From Campylobacter sp. RM16189 (GTDB lineage Bacteria > Campylobacterota > Campylobacteria > Campylobacterales > Campylobacteraceae): 64,000 nucleotides of DNA. Made by a program: the position numbers and the translations under genes. The stretch spans positions 62,001 through 126,000 of the forward strand of contig NZ_LIWR01000005.1 in NCBI RefSeq assembly GCF_012978815.1. The letters run 5' to 3'. A model generated the notes under the pieces. That model saw only the letters and a program-made list of their open reading frames with translations, was not told the DNA's origin and did no database searches. This document shows, one piece after another, positions 1 through 9,170 of the stretch. The first letter of the stretch is position 1; each line of letters opens with the position of its first letter.

Positions 1-1
1 T

Positions 2-1186
2 AAATTTGAAGCTGTTATAAAAGAAAATTTTACAGAGTTTTTAGAATTTGCGCTTTTAAGCTTTAAAAATGGAGAAAATTTTAAATTTAAAGATTTAGAA
101 GGAAGTTTTGAAATTTTAAATTTTGATGAGCTAAATAGCGATTTTGATCTTGTGATGCCTACAAAGCTTAAAAATTTGCCAAAAATTTTCATTTGCGATC
201 AAAACTCGCAAATCGCTCTTGCAAGCTACGAAAAGCCTATGATAGAGCTTAAAACAAACGCCCTTTATAGACAAAATCACCCAAGCGCACCGCATTTTTT
301 TAACGTAAAAGCGCCTCGTGATATATTTATCTACGCATTTTGTGAAAAGCTTTTTGAAGCGGGCGTAAATTTCATAGCGCTTAAATCAGGCAAAGAGCTT
401 TTTAAAGCTACCGTTTTAGAAAACGAATATATCTTTTCAAATGCTCAAATTTATTATAAAGATGGCTTTAGCGACTTCATAGAGGTTTCAAAAGATAAAA
501 ATTTGGCTAATTTCTACTTAAGCGCCGATGAGCTAGGCATCAAGGACGAAAATAAACTCAGAGTGTTTTTAAGCAAATTTGATGAAGATGAGTTTAAAAT
601 TTATCTTAAAAATAGCGATTTTGAAGTGCTAAATTTACAAATTCCAAGTAGCTTTGAAGAGATTTTTGAGATGATATCAAAAGAAGAGGGCGGAGATAGG
701 CTTGTAGCAAATTTTAGCGCAAATTTTTCGCTCGCAAGTGGAAGCATAAACACGCCAAACAGCTTTTTCTCGCTCTTTTGCATAGTCGGCAAGATATTTG
801 GATTTGATGATGATTTAAAAAGAGCCGGCACTAAACTGCTTGAAAATGCGATGGATTTTAACGGTCCAAAAGGTCCGAGACTTGATTTTAAAATGGCTTC
901 AAAAACTGGTTTTGATATCGTAAAATTCATAAGAAGCGGTATGAGCTTTCGCTTAGCTGGCGTTGATGATAAGATTTTAAGCTTTGGCTATCTTGAGTCA
1001 TTTACGCATTTTATATCTGATTTTTGCGATGTTTTAAGAGAGGATTTTGAGTTTAAACACATCGTTTTGCAAGGCTCTTTGTTTGAGTGTAAGGCTCTTT
1101 CAAATCTGATCGCTAAACACGTAAGAGTCGGCACAAGCGCAAAATTTAGCAAAGGACTTTCGCTTGAAGAGATGCGTGAGATATGA
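2..1186 (+). CDS. HydE-like hydrogenase accessory protein, 5' end outside window
   Basis: The frame is open from base 2 without a stop, so the gene starts before the window and the ATG at 152-154 is internal. About 394 codons are visible. The C-terminal part (a segment ending FDFNGPKGPRLDF-like, then an HIVLQGSLFE-type strand) resembles the Kae1-like carboxyl half of HypF, which is the next gene. In Wolinella and Helicobacter, HydE is a poorly understood protein needed for membrane NiFe-hydrogenase formation and is encoded after hydABCD. That position and the HypF-like tail suggest HydE here. The stop codon lies inside the first codons of hypF, so the two genes are translationally linked. The identification is by context and weak resemblance. 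The exact role is unknown. Confidence 0.5.
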   Translation, partial: KFEAVIKENFTEFLEFALLSFKNGENFKFKDLEGSFEILNFDELNSDFDLVMPTKLKNLPKIFICDQNSQIALASYEKPMIELKTNALYRQNHPSAPHFFNVKAPRDIFIYAFCEKLFEAGVNFIALKSGKELFKATVLENEYIFSNAQIYYKDGFSDFIEVSKDKNLANFYLSADELGIKDENKLRVFLSKFDEDEFKIYLKNSDFEVLNLQIPSSFEEIFEMISKEEGGDRLVANFSANFSLASGSINTPNSFFSLFCIVGKIFGFDDDLKRAGTKLLENAMDFNGPKGPRLDFKMASKTGFDIVKFIRSGMSFRLAGVDDKILSFGYLESFTHFISDFCDVLREDFEFKHIVLQGSLFECKALSNLIAKHVRVGTSAKFSKGLSLEEMREI

Positions 1187-3398
1187 AATTTCAGGTCTTG
1201 TTCAGGGAGTAGGATTTCGTCCTTTTATCTATAATTTAGCTCTTAAATTCAATCTTTTTGGCGAAGTTTATAACGATGATGAGGGTGTTAAACTAACGCT
1301 ATATGGCAAAGATGAGGCATTAAACAAATTTGATAAAGCTTTGATAGATGAGCTTCCCCAGCTAGCTAGGATCGATCAAATTTTAAAATTTGAGCTTGAT
1401 GATGTTAAATTTAGTGACTTTAAGATAATTGCTTCAAAGTCCGCCAAAAAGCACGCTCCGATTTTGCCGGACTTTGCACTTTGTGTTGATTGCGAGCGAG
1501 AATTTTATGATGTCATGAATCCTCGCTATCACTATCCTTTTATAAACTGCACTAACTGCGGACCTAGATTTTCCATCATCAAATCGCTTCCATACGACCG
1601 CATAAATACGACTATGAACGAGTTTAAGATGTGCGAATTTTGCGCGAGAGAATACAAAGACCCCACCAATAGAAGATATCACGCTCAGCCGATATCTTGT
1701 CCAAACTGCGGCCCAAGTTTAAGCTTAAAAGACAAATTTGGAAAAATAGTAACAGCAGGAAACGAAAGTGTAAAAATAGCTGCAAAGCTTATAAACGAAG
1801 GTAAAATTTTAGCCGTTAAAGGGCTTGGTGGCTTTCATTTGGTGTGTGACGCTACAAACGAAGAAGTGGTAAATGAGCTAAGAGCTAGAAAACACCGCCC
1901 TAAAAAGCCTTTTGCTATCATGTGTAAAAATTTGCAAAATGCTAAAAAACACGCTTATATCTGCCCTGCCGAGGAGCAAATTTTAACCTCAAATTTAAAG
2001 CCGATAGTAGTACTTCAAAGCAGGACTGAATCAAATTTATCAAAGCAAATCGCACCAAATCTTAATAAAATAGGCATATTTTTGCCGTATACCGGCGTGC
2101 ATCTTTTGCTGTTTGAATACCTAAAAAACGATATAGTGGCAACCTCTGCTAATATCTCAGGCGAGCCTATCATCTATAATGAGACTAGCTTACTTGAAAA
2201 GATGGGCGATGTGATTGATTATTATCTTGATAACAACCGAGAGATAGAGTCGCCAAGTGATGATAGCATCGTATTTGTCGTTGATGATGAGCCTGTTTTT
2301 TTGCGAACGAGTAGAGGGGTAAATCCTAAATTTTTGCATACAAATTTTAAAGATAAACGCACGATTTTAGCTGTCGGAGCGGAGCTAAAAAATCAATTTG
2401 CCATATACAAAGATGGTGAAGTGATGATAAGCCCTTATATAGGCGATCTTAAAAATGTAGCGACTTATGAGAGGTTTTGCTCTTTAATAGAGCTTTTTGA
2501 GCAGGTTTACGAGCTTAAATTTGACGAGATAGTAGCTGATTTACATCCGCATTTTTTAAATTTAAAATGGGCGAAAGAGTATGTCGCTAAAAATGGGGCT
2601 AAAATCACTCAAATTCAGCACCACTATGCTCATCTACTCTCGGTAATGTTTGAAAATAGTTTAGATCCCAATAAGGAGTATTTGGGCTTTTGTTTTGATG
2701 GTACCGGATATGGCGAAAAAGGCGATATCTGGGGCGGAGAAGTTATGAGATTAAGCGCTAGAGAGTATGAGAGAGTTTATAATTTTGATGAATTTTATCT
2801 AATAGGCGCAGAGAGCAGTATAAAAAATATATGGCAGATTTCATACTCAATTATATTAAAATATGATTTAGAAGAATTTGCTGAAGTTTTTTTGAGTCAT
2901 TTTGATACAACAAAACTACAAAATCTAAAAAAGTTACATGAACGAAACTTAGGTGTTTTCACAACAAGTTCTCTTGGTCGTATTTTTGATGCTTTTGGAA
3001 GCATTATTTTGGGGCTTAAAACTGTTAGTTACGAAGGTGAAATCGGAATGGAACTTGAGGCTTTATATGACGAAAGTATACAAAAAAGCTATAAATTTGA
3101 ACTGGATAATCAAAAAATAGTCTTTAAAGAGGCTTTCAAGTCGGCTCTAAAGGATGATAAAAAAACAGCGGCAACAGCTTTTATAAACGGACTTTGTGAT
3201 ATTGTAACCCAAATTGCTAAAATTGATAGTAGGGATGTTTTGCTTTCGGGTGGAGTGTTTCAAAATAGAGTTTTCTTAAGAAAAATAATTAATAGTTTTA
3301 AAAATAATAGTATAAAATATTATTTTAACAAAACTCATCCAATAAATGATTCTTCGATAGCTACGGGGCAATTATACTATTTATTAAACAACTTATAA
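1164..3398 (+). CDS. hypF: Carbamoyltransferase HypF, NiFe-hydrogenase maturation
   Basis: HypF turns carbamoyl phosphate into the thiocarbamate on HypE that becomes the cyanide ligands of the NiFe site. The protein is 744 residues, normal for the family. Seen in order: an acylphosphatase domain with VQGVGFRP (residues 13-20), two zinc-finger-like modules with Cys pairs at 107/110, 129/132, 157/160 and 179/182, a YrdC-like domain (about 200-380), and a Kae1-like domain with HHYAH and LSGGVFQNR. The coordinates use a TTG start with AGGA upstream. A GTG at 1176, with GAAGAG just before it, would begin MRYEISGLV and is equally plausible. The 5' end overlaps the preceding HydE-like gene. Identification is firm. 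Confidence 0.95.
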   Translation: MKRCVRYEISGLVQGVGFRPFIYNLALKFNLFGEVYNDDEGVKLTLYGKDEALNKFDKALIDELPQLARIDQILKFELDDVKFSDFKIIASKSAKKHAPILPDFALCVDCEREFYDVMNPRYHYPFINCTNCGPRFSIIKSLPYDRINTTMNEFKMCEFCAREYKDPTNRRYHAQPISCPNCGPSLSLKDKFGKIVTAGNESVKIAAKLINEGKILAVKGLGGFHLVCDATNEEVVNELRARKHRPKKPFAIMCKNLQNAKKHAYICPAEEQILTSNLKPIVVLQSRTESNLSKQIAPNLNKIGIFLPYTGVHLLLFEYLKNDIVATSANISGEPIIYNETSLLEKMGDVIDYYLDNNREIESPSDDSIVFVVDDEPVFLRTSRGVNPKFLHTNFKDKRTILAVGAELKNQFAIYKDGEVMISPYIGDLKNVATYERFCSLIELFEQVYELKFDEIVADLHPHFLNLKWAKEYVAKNGAKITQIQHHYAHLLSVMFENSLDPNKEYLGFCFDGTGYGEKGDIWGGEVMRLSAREYERVYNFDEFYLIGAESSIKNIWQISYSIILKYDLEEFAEVFLSHFDTTKLQNLKKLHERNLGVFTTSSLGRIFDAFGSIILGLKTVSYEGEIGMELEALYDESIQKSYKFELDNQKIVFKEAFKSALKDDKKTAATAFINGLCDIVTQIAKIDSRDVLLSGGVFQNRVFLRKIINSFKNNSIKYYFNKTHPINDSSIATGQLYYLLNNL

Positions 3399-3410
3399 GA
3401 TTTAAGGTTC

Positions 3411-3416
3411 TATAAT
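3411..3416 (+). promoter_or_regulatory. Putative -10 element for nikR
   Basis: A perfect TATAAT sits 29 bases before the nikR ATG in the short gap after hypF. No good -35 is visible, which is common in Campylobacter, where upstream T-rich phasing replaces it. The mRNA would carry AAGGAGG at 3433-3439, five bases before the start codon. NikR often represses its own gene, but I see no clear NikR operator here. Confidence 0.45.
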
Positions 3417-3444
3417 AGTATAGGATTCACTTAAGGAGGGCGAT

Positions 3445-3858
3445 ATGGACGAGATAATCAGATTTAGTGTTTCCTTGCCGAAGCAGTTGTTAGATGAACT
3501 TGACAAGAAGGTAAGCTCACAAGGCTATGCATCAAGGAGCGAATTCACGCGTGACTTGATTCGAGAAAAGATTATCAGCGATAGTTGGAAAAATGCTGAT
3601 GAGGATTTGATAGGAGTTTTGACGCTGATTTATACTCATCATCAAAACGATTTAGTAGTTAAAATGATGAATATAGAGCATGATGCCTGTGTGGAGATAA
3701 CATGCACAACTCATATACATATAGATCATTATAATTGTCTGGAGACTCTTATTTTGCGCGGGAAAGCGGCGCAGATAGAGGAATTTTCAGCTAAAATAGC
3801 AGGGCTTAAAGGAGTGAAATTTGCAAAACTCACTAAAGCGGCTGTTCCAAGCTCGTAG
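3445..3858 (+). CDS. nikR: Nickel-responsive transcriptional regulator NikR
   Basis: NikR is a ribbon-helix-helix repressor/activator that senses Ni(II) and controls nickel uptake and nickel enzymes. The 137-residue protein has the RHH strand and helices at the N terminus (IIRFSVSLP, then [13 protein letters not shown]) and an ACT-like metal-binding domain. The four nickel ligands are visible with the exact E. coli spacing: His79, His90, His92 and Cys98. A strong AAGGAGG ribosome site supports the ATG. Its place just after hypF and before hypBCDEA fits control of nickel supply for hydrogenase. No nik transporter genes lie in this window. Confidence 0.95.
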   Translation: MDEIIRFSVSLPKQLLDELDKKVSSQGYASRSEFTRDLIREKIISDSWKNADEDLIGVLTLIYTHHQNDLVVKMMNIEHDACVEITCTTHIHIDHYNCLETLILRGKAAQIEEFSAKIAGLKGVKFAKLTKAAVPSS

Positions 3859-3872
3859 ATTTTAGATTGGTT

Positions 3873-3898
3873 GGCGGGCAAATTTAAGATTGCCCGCC
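3873..3898 (+). terminator. Hairpin after nikR
   Basis: A 9-bp perfect stem (GGCGGGCAA at 3873-3881 with its complement at 3890-3898) closes an 8-base loop, 15 bases after the nikR stop. It is followed by a mixed A/T stretch with T6 from about 3911 rather than an immediate U-run, so termination is likely but not certain. Confidence 0.6.
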
Positions 3899-3998
3899 TA
3901 AAAAAGTTATTATTTTTTATTCAGTATTTATCAACTTCTTGCTAAAATCGTTCATATCCTACTAAATTTTTATTCCATTTAAAAGGTTCTTATAATTT

Positions 3999-5183
3999 AT
4001 GAAGCACTTCTCTTTTAAAAAATTTGTCGAACATGAGGCTAGCTCTGGAATCTTACTGATTTTTGCCGCTATTATCGCAATGATATTTCAAAATGGTGTT
4101 TTAAGTGAGTTTTATAACTCATTTTTACGTATAAATGCAGGTTTTATTTTTGATGAGCTTGATATCCAAAAGCCCCTTATTTTATGGGTAAATGACGGTC
4201 TTATGTCGATATTTTTCTTTCTTTTGGGGCTTGAGTTAAAGCGTGAACTTATAGAGGGAGAGCTTAGAAATTTCTCTCAAGTAATTTTGCCAGTAATCGG
4301 AGCTATAGGTGGCATTGTGATCCCTGCTCTTATATTTTATCTTTTTAATCATTCGGATTCTTTTGCCATAAAGGGCTGGGCGATACCGACTGCCACTGAT
4401 ACGGCTTTTGCACTTGGTATTATTATGATACTTGGCAGGAGAGTTCCGGCAAGCCTTAAAATTTTCTTGGTTACTATGGCGATTGTCGATGATGTTTGCG
4501 CAATTTTAATCATGGCAATTTTTTATAGTGGCAATTTATCTATGGTATCTATCGGTATTGCAGGTGTTGTATTATTAGGACTTCTTGCCTTAAATTTACT
4601 CAATATAAATAAAAAAGCACTATATCTGATTTTGGGCATTATTCTTTGGATAAGTGTTTTAAAATCCGGAGTGCATGCGACTTTAGCAGGTGTTGTTTCA
4701 GCATTTTTTATACCGCTTAAATTTAAAAATAGCGATAGATCGATGCTTAAAGAGATTGAGCATGATCTGCATGGATATATAGCATTTTTTGTCTTGCCTG
4801 TGTTTGCCTTTGTAAATGCAGGAATTTCATTAAATGGAATTGGTGTAGAGCAGATATTTCATCCTGTATCGGTAGGTGTAATTGCAGGTCTTTTTATAGG
4901 CAAACAGCTTGGGGTTTTTGGATTTTGCTTTATCGCCATAAAACTTGGCATAGCAAAACTTCCGAAATATTCTAATACGCTTCAATTTTACGGACTTTGT
5001 ATATTAACAGGTATCGGATTTACTATGAGTTTATTTATCAACTCTCTTTCTTATCACGACACTCAGCAGTTTGCATATGCCGATAAACTTGCGATATTAA
5101 TAGCATCTTTGATATCAGGAATCGTGGGATATGCGGTTTTATATTTTGCTGGTCGCCATAGAATAATAAGATGTGTAGAGTAA
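3999..5183 (+). CDS. nhaA: Na+/H+ antiporter NhaA
   Basis: NhaA exchanges protons for sodium across the inner membrane and supports pH and salt homeostasis. The protein has 394 residues, the usual length, with about 12 hydrophobic segments. The paired aspartates needed for transport are present in IVDDVCAIL (about residues 162-166), as is the TDTAFALG motif just before them (about residue 133). It follows nikR after a hairpin and precedes the DUF2157 gene by three bases, so it may head a new transcript. Its location between hypF and hypB is probably incidental to hydrogenase maturation. Confidence 0.95.
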   Translation: MKHFSFKKFVEHEASSGILLIFAAIIAMIFQNGVLSEFYNSFLRINAGFIFDELDIQKPLILWVNDGLMSIFFFLLGLELKRELIEGELRNFSQVILPVIGAIGGIVIPALIFYLFNHSDSFAIKGWAIPTATDTAFALGIIMILGRRVPASLKIFLVTMAIVDDVCAILIMAIFYSGNLSMVSIGIAGVVLLGLLALNLLNINKKALYLILGIILWISVLKSGVHATLAGVVSAFFIPLKFKNSDRSMLKEIEHDLHGYIAFFVLPVFAFVNAGISLNGIGVEQIFHPVSVGVIAGLFIGKQLGVFGFCFIAIKLGIAKLPKYSNTLQFYGLCILTGIGFTMSLFINSLSYHDTQQFAYADKLAILIASLISGIVGYAVLYFAGRHRIIRCVE

Positions 5184-5186
5184 TTA

Positions 5187-6446
5187 ATGATTTTATTAAA
5201 TAAGAATTTTTTAGCAAATGAGCTTGCAAAGTGGCGTAATGAAGGGCTGATAGATAGAGTAACTTCAGAAAAAATAGCAGCTAGATATGATATAGATTTG
5301 CAAAATATTGGCGATAAAAAAAACTTTATTTTAAAGCTTGTGGCGTATTTATTTTTGGCTCTTTCGTTGATTACTCTTGTGGGAGCCAATTGGGAAGAGA
5401 TGCCGAGATATGTAAGACTTTTAATCATTATAAGCATTTTGGCTTTTGTAAATTTAAGTGCGCTTTTTATGCTAAAAAAGGGTAGAGAATCTACGGCTAT
5501 CAGCTTATTTTTCTTAGGAAATTTTTGCTACGGAATAGCTATAGCATTGATAGCTCAAATTTATCATTTAGGTGAACATATGCCAAATGGAGTATTATTG
5601 TGGGCTGTTGGCGCATTTGTACTCTCAATATCTACTAAAAAATCCATTTTAATTACTCAGAGTTTAGCAATAGCCCTTCTTTGGTTCATTATGGATATCG
5701 AACTTAGAGTCTCGCATGAGTTTTTGATCTTTATAGCAATATCTTTTTATATGCTTTTAAAAGATGAGTCAAAGGCGCTTACTGTGATGCTTTTTATATC
5801 TATTTTTGTCTATATTATTTGTAATATGGCAAATTTAAGCTCTTTTGAATTTTCTCAATTTATGTGGTATATAACTATAAATCAAATCGTCTTAATAGGA
5901 CTTTCATACTCGCTTTTTGGTATCTCTTTATCGCTTGTGGCTCAAAAATTTAATAAGATTAAGATAGCTGTTGCATTAAGATGGATATCTTTGATTACTG
6001 GCATAGCCATACTTCTTTTTGCTATGTCTTTTATTAGCCATAGAAATTATGACTATATAGATCTAAATAACTCACTTGCTTTTTATGGCAGGATTTATGG
6101 TGTTTTACATATCGTTTTTGCCACATTTTCCTTAATTATTTTAGCCCAATTTAAAAGGTATTACGTAGCTATTCTTGCTCTGTTTTTATTGATTCTGCCT
6201 TTTGGTGTCGGATATTTTTTTGAGTATTCAAACGCTATCTATTCCATACTAAGTGTTATAACCGGAGCCGTGCTAATAAAGCAAGATTATCTAAAGTTAG
6301 GATTATCAACTATATTTATAGTTGCCAATGTGAGGTATTTTGATCTAATAGGCGATTATATAGGAACAAGTTTACTGTTTTTGCTATTTGCAGTAATAGT
6401 ACTTGTGGTCTCCAGAAATAAAAAGGCTATAAAAAATGAGAGTTAA
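5187..6446 (+). CDS. DUF2157 family membrane protein
   Basis: This 419-residue integral membrane protein begins with a short soluble segment (ELAKWRNEGLI, typical of DUF2157) and continues with about a dozen hydrophobic helices. The function is unknown. Members are commonly encoded next to GDYXXLXY-domain proteins, as here: the stop overlaps the next gene by 11 bases. It starts three bases after nhaA, so the three genes probably form one transcript. No enzymatic motif is visible. Confidence 0.8.
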   Translation: MILLNKNFLANELAKWRNEGLIDRVTSEKIAARYDIDLQNIGDKKNFILKLVAYLFLALSLITLVGANWEEMPRYVRLLIIISILAFVNLSALFMLKKGRESTAISLFFLGNFCYGIAIALIAQIYHLGEHMPNGVLLWAVGAFVLSISTKKSILITQSLAIALLWFIMDIELRVSHEFLIFIAISFYMLLKDESKALTVMLFISIFVYIICNMANLSSFEFSQFMWYITINQIVLIGLSYSLFGISLSLVAQKFNKIKIAVALRWISLITGIAILLFAMSFISHRNYDYIDLNNSLAFYGRIYGVLHIVFATFSLIILAQFKRYYVAILALFLLILPFGVGYFFEYSNAIYSILSVITGAVLIKQDYLKLGLSTIFIVANVRYFDLIGDYIGTSLLFLLFAVIVLVVSRNKKAIKNES

Positions 6447-6912
6447 AATTTTAATATCTGCCATTATTTTTCAAATTTTAAGCCTAATTGCAATGCTTGC
6501 TTACGCCTATGTTCCTATTTATTTTGGCAAAGAAATTAAAGTTGATGTAACTCTTTATGATCCAAGGGATTTACTAAGAGGAAATTATGTGAGTCTGAAC
6601 TATGATTTTTCGGCTTTGCCGATTAAATATAGAGACCTTCAAAAGCCAGGAACTAAAATTTATCTAGCACTAAAAGATATAAATGGTACATATGTAAAAG
6701 ATGAATACAGCTTTGTAAAGCCTAAAAATCAAATATTTTTAACCGGAAGAATTTACGGAAATAGGGCAAAATTTGGAATAGAGGCATTTTTTATGCCTAT
6801 TGATAAAGCCTTACAAATAGAGAGGGATATCCGCCAAAAAGGCGCTTGGGCAATCTTATCGGTAATGGATAATGGTAGCGCAAGGATAAAAGAGATAGTT
6901 TTAAAAGAGTAA
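6436..6912 (+). CDS. GDYXXLXY domain protein
   Basis: This 158-residue protein has one N-terminal membrane helix (residues about 5-27) and a periplasmic domain. The family's signature appears as the variant LRGNYVSLNYDF (about 48-59), in which the first Asp of GDY is Asn. The biochemical role is unknown. It overlaps the upstream DUF2157 gene, its usual partner, suggesting the two products act together in the inner membrane. Confidence 0.8.
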   Translation: MRVKILISAIIFQILSLIAMLAYAYVPIYFGKEIKVDVTLYDPRDLLRGNYVSLNYDFSALPIKYRDLQKPGTKIYLALKDINGTYVKDEYSFVKPKNQIFLTGRIYGNRAKFGIEAFFMPIDKALQIERDIRQKGAWAILSVMDNGSARIKEIVLKE

Positions 6913-6985
6913 AAGATAAAAATAAGCCAAATTTTAATTTAAATCAGTAGTATTGTTATTTTGAAAACACAAAAAAGGATATAAC

Positions 6986-7795
6986 ATGTGCAAAGATTGT
7001 GGATGTTCACTAGGAGGACATAATCATACTCATACCCATGCTGACGGAACGACTCACTCTCATACGCATGATCATGGTGGCGATCATGGACATAATGCCT
7101 ATCATGAGCATACTCACGAAGCTCATGCTCACCCTGTGCTTGGTGAGACAAAGACCATTGAAGTAATTACTAAAATTTTATCTGAAAACGACAAAGAGGC
7201 GCAGCACAATAGAGATCATTTGGATGAGCATGGAATTTTATGTATAAATTTAATGAGTAGTCCAGGTGCTGGCAAAACCACTCTTCTTGAAGCCACTATA
7301 AAGAGTGATAAATTTAAGATCGGTGTTGTTGAGGGTGACTTAGAGACAAACCAAGATGCCGATAGGATATTAAAAGCTGGAGCCAAAGCTCATCAGATCA
7401 CAACCGGGCAAACCTGTCATTTGGATGCTTTTATGGTTCATGAGGGGCTTCATCATCTGCCTTTAAACGATCTTGATCTAGTTTTTATAGAAAATGTTGG
7501 AAATTTAGTCTGTCCTGCAAGCTATGATGTAGGCTCTCACCTAAATGTTGTGCTTATCTCAGTTCCTGAAGGAAGCGATAAAGTAAGCAAATATCCAGTT
7601 ATGTTTCGCTCTGCAGATCTTGTAATAATTACTAAAATTTCACTTCTTCCTCATTTTGATTTTGATGTAAAAAAAGTTATTAGTGATGCTAGAAAACTCA
7701 ATCCAAAAGTAGATATTATCGAGCTTGATAGCAAAACAGGTCAAGGCGTTGATAAATGGATAAACTATTTGCAGTTTAAAAAGGAGTTTAGATAA
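6986..7795 (+). CDS. hypB: Hydrogenase nickel-insertion GTPase HypB
   Basis: HypB hydrolyses GTP while delivering nickel with HypA to the hydrogenase large subunit. The 269-residue protein opens with a CKDCGC nickel-site motif and then a histidine-rich stretch with about 15 His in residues 10-50, a nickel-storage feature. The P-loop SSPGAGKTT follows near residues 90-98, with GTPase motifs and the metal-bridging region (GQTCH) further on. AAAGGA lies eight bases before the ATG. The stop codon abuts hypC (TAATG). This long His tail is a strong sign of nickel buffering beyond simple transfer. Confidence 0.96.
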   Translation: MCKDCGCSLGGHNHTHTHADGTTHSHTHDHGGDHGHNAYHEHTHEAHAHPVLGETKTIEVITKILSENDKEAQHNRDHLDEHGILCINLMSSPGAGKTTLLEATIKSDKFKIGVVEGDLETNQDADRILKAGAKAHQITTGQTCHLDAFMVHEGLHHLPLNDLDLVFIENVGNLVCPASYDVGSHLNVVLISVPEGSDKVSKYPVMFRSADLVIITKISLLPHFDFDVKKVISDARKLNPKVDIIELDSKTGQGVDKWINYLQFKKEFR

Positions 7796-8082
7796 TGTGC
7801 CTTTCTATTCCATCAAAGGTCCTTGAGATAGATGAGAATAACGTCGCATTAGTTGAGACTTTGGGCGTAACTAGACGCGTGAGCTTAGATCTAATATCCG
7901 ATACTGTTAAAGTGGGCGAATATGTGCTAATTCATGTTGGATATGCAATGGAAAAAATTGATACTAAGTTCGCACTTGAAAGCCTGGAGATATATAAAAA
8001 AATCGCCGAGGATATGGCAAGTGGCGAGATAGATGAGGACGAAGGCGACATGGGGCTTAATGCTATGAGCGAGAGAAGATGA
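7795..8082 (+). CDS. hypC: Hydrogenase chaperone HypC
   Basis: HypC is a small chaperone that, with HypD, carries the Fe(CN)2CO unit to the large subunit of NiFe hydrogenase. The 95-residue protein begins MCLSIPSKV, with the essential Cys2. The acidic tail (residues about 77-89) is typical. It overlaps hypB by one base and hypD by four, which indicates coupled translation. Confidence 0.95.
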   Translation: MCLSIPSKVLEIDENNVALVETLGVTRRVSLDLISDTVKVGEYVLIHVGYAMEKIDTKFALESLEIYKKIAEDMASGEIDEDEGDMGLNAMSERR

Positions 8083-9170
8083 CTCTAATAAACGAATTTA
8101 GAGATAAGGATCTTATTTTAGCTCTTAGTGAACTTATTAAAAGAGAGAGCGTAAAACATCTAAATATAATGGAAATTTGCGGAGGTCATACTCATAGCAT
8201 TATGAAATTTGGCCTTTCAGGGCTTGTCGGAGATAAGATAAACTTCATCCATGGACCAGGCTGTCCTGTATGTATAATGCCTAAAAGCCGCATAGATGAG
8301 GCTATAAAGCTTGCTTCCAGAGATGACGTGATACTATGCACTCTTGCTGATATGCTTAGAGTTCCTGGCTCAAACACAAGCTTGCAAAAACTTAGAGGAG
8401 AGGGTGCTGACATCAGGGCGCTTTATAGTCCGCTTGATTGCATAAAGATAGCTTTAGAAAATTTGAATAAAAATATTATATTTTTTGCAATCGGTTTTGA
8501 GACCACCACCCCAATGACGGCTAGTCTAATGCAAAAAACAGTAGAGCTAGATATCAAAAATTTATTTTTCCATATAAATCACGTGACGGTTCCAGCTCCT
8601 GTAAGAGCGATAATGGACGATGAGAGCGTGAAGATAGATGCCTTTTTGGGTCCAAGCCACGTAAGCGTGATAACCGGATATGAAATTTATGAGGATATCG
8701 CAAAAGATTATAAAAGACCGATAGCTGTTAGCGGATTTGAACCGCTTGACATTATGGATTCAGTTTTAAATTTAGTTCGTCAGCAAAATGCCGGTACACA
8801 CGAGGTATATAACGAATATGCAAGAGTTGTAAGCAGAAGCGGAAATTTAAAGGCGAAAGAGCTGATAAGTAGATATTTTGAACCCTGTGATTTTAACTGG
8901 CGCGGACTTGGAGTGATAAAAGATAGCGGAATGAAGATACGCCAAGAATTTAGCTATCTTGACGCTAGAATCAAATTTGACTGTGAGGTTAATAGCAAAG
9001 CCGAGAGCAAGGCCTGTATATGTGGAGAAATTTTACGCGGGCGAGCAAAGCCATATGATTGTAAAATTTTTGGCAAGGCTTGTACGCCAAAAAATCCTAT
9101 CGGTTCATGTATGGTCTCAAGCGAAGGAGCTTGTGCAGCATATTTTAAATACGCGAAGGAAGCAATTTGA
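8079..9170 (+). CDS. hypD: Hydrogenase maturation iron-sulfur protein HypD
   Basis: HypD is the [4Fe-4S] scaffold on which the iron receives its CN and CO ligands. The 363-residue length is normal. Family motifs visible are CGGHTH (about 34-39), HGPGCPVC (about 59-66), FAIGFETTTP (about 136-145) and the cluster-binding Cys residues toward the C terminus. It starts with ATG in a four-base overlap with hypC and ends in a four-base overlap with hypE. Confidence 0.96.
   Translation: MTLINEFRDKDLILALSELIKRESVKHLNIMEICGGHTHSIMKFGLSGLVGDKINFIHGPGCPVCIMPKSRIDEAIKLASRDDVILCTLADMLRVPGSNTSLQKLRGEGADIRALYSPLDCIKIALENLNKNIIFFAIGFETTTPMTASLMQKTVELDIKNLFFHINHVTVPAPVRAIMDDESVKIDAFLGPSHVSVITGYEIYEDIAKDYKRPIAVSGFEPLDIMDSVLNLVRQQNAGTHEVYNEYARVVSRSGNLKAKELISRYFEPCDFNWRGLGVIKDSGMKIRQEFSYLDARIKFDCEVNSKAESKACICGEILRGRAKPYDCKIFGKACTPKNPIGSCMVSSEGACAAYFKYAKEAI

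Noticed and set aside
6939-7151. His- and Tyr-rich minus-strand frame opposite hypB
   Set aside because: It is the antisense shadow of the histidine-rich HypB N terminus and has no start context or family features.
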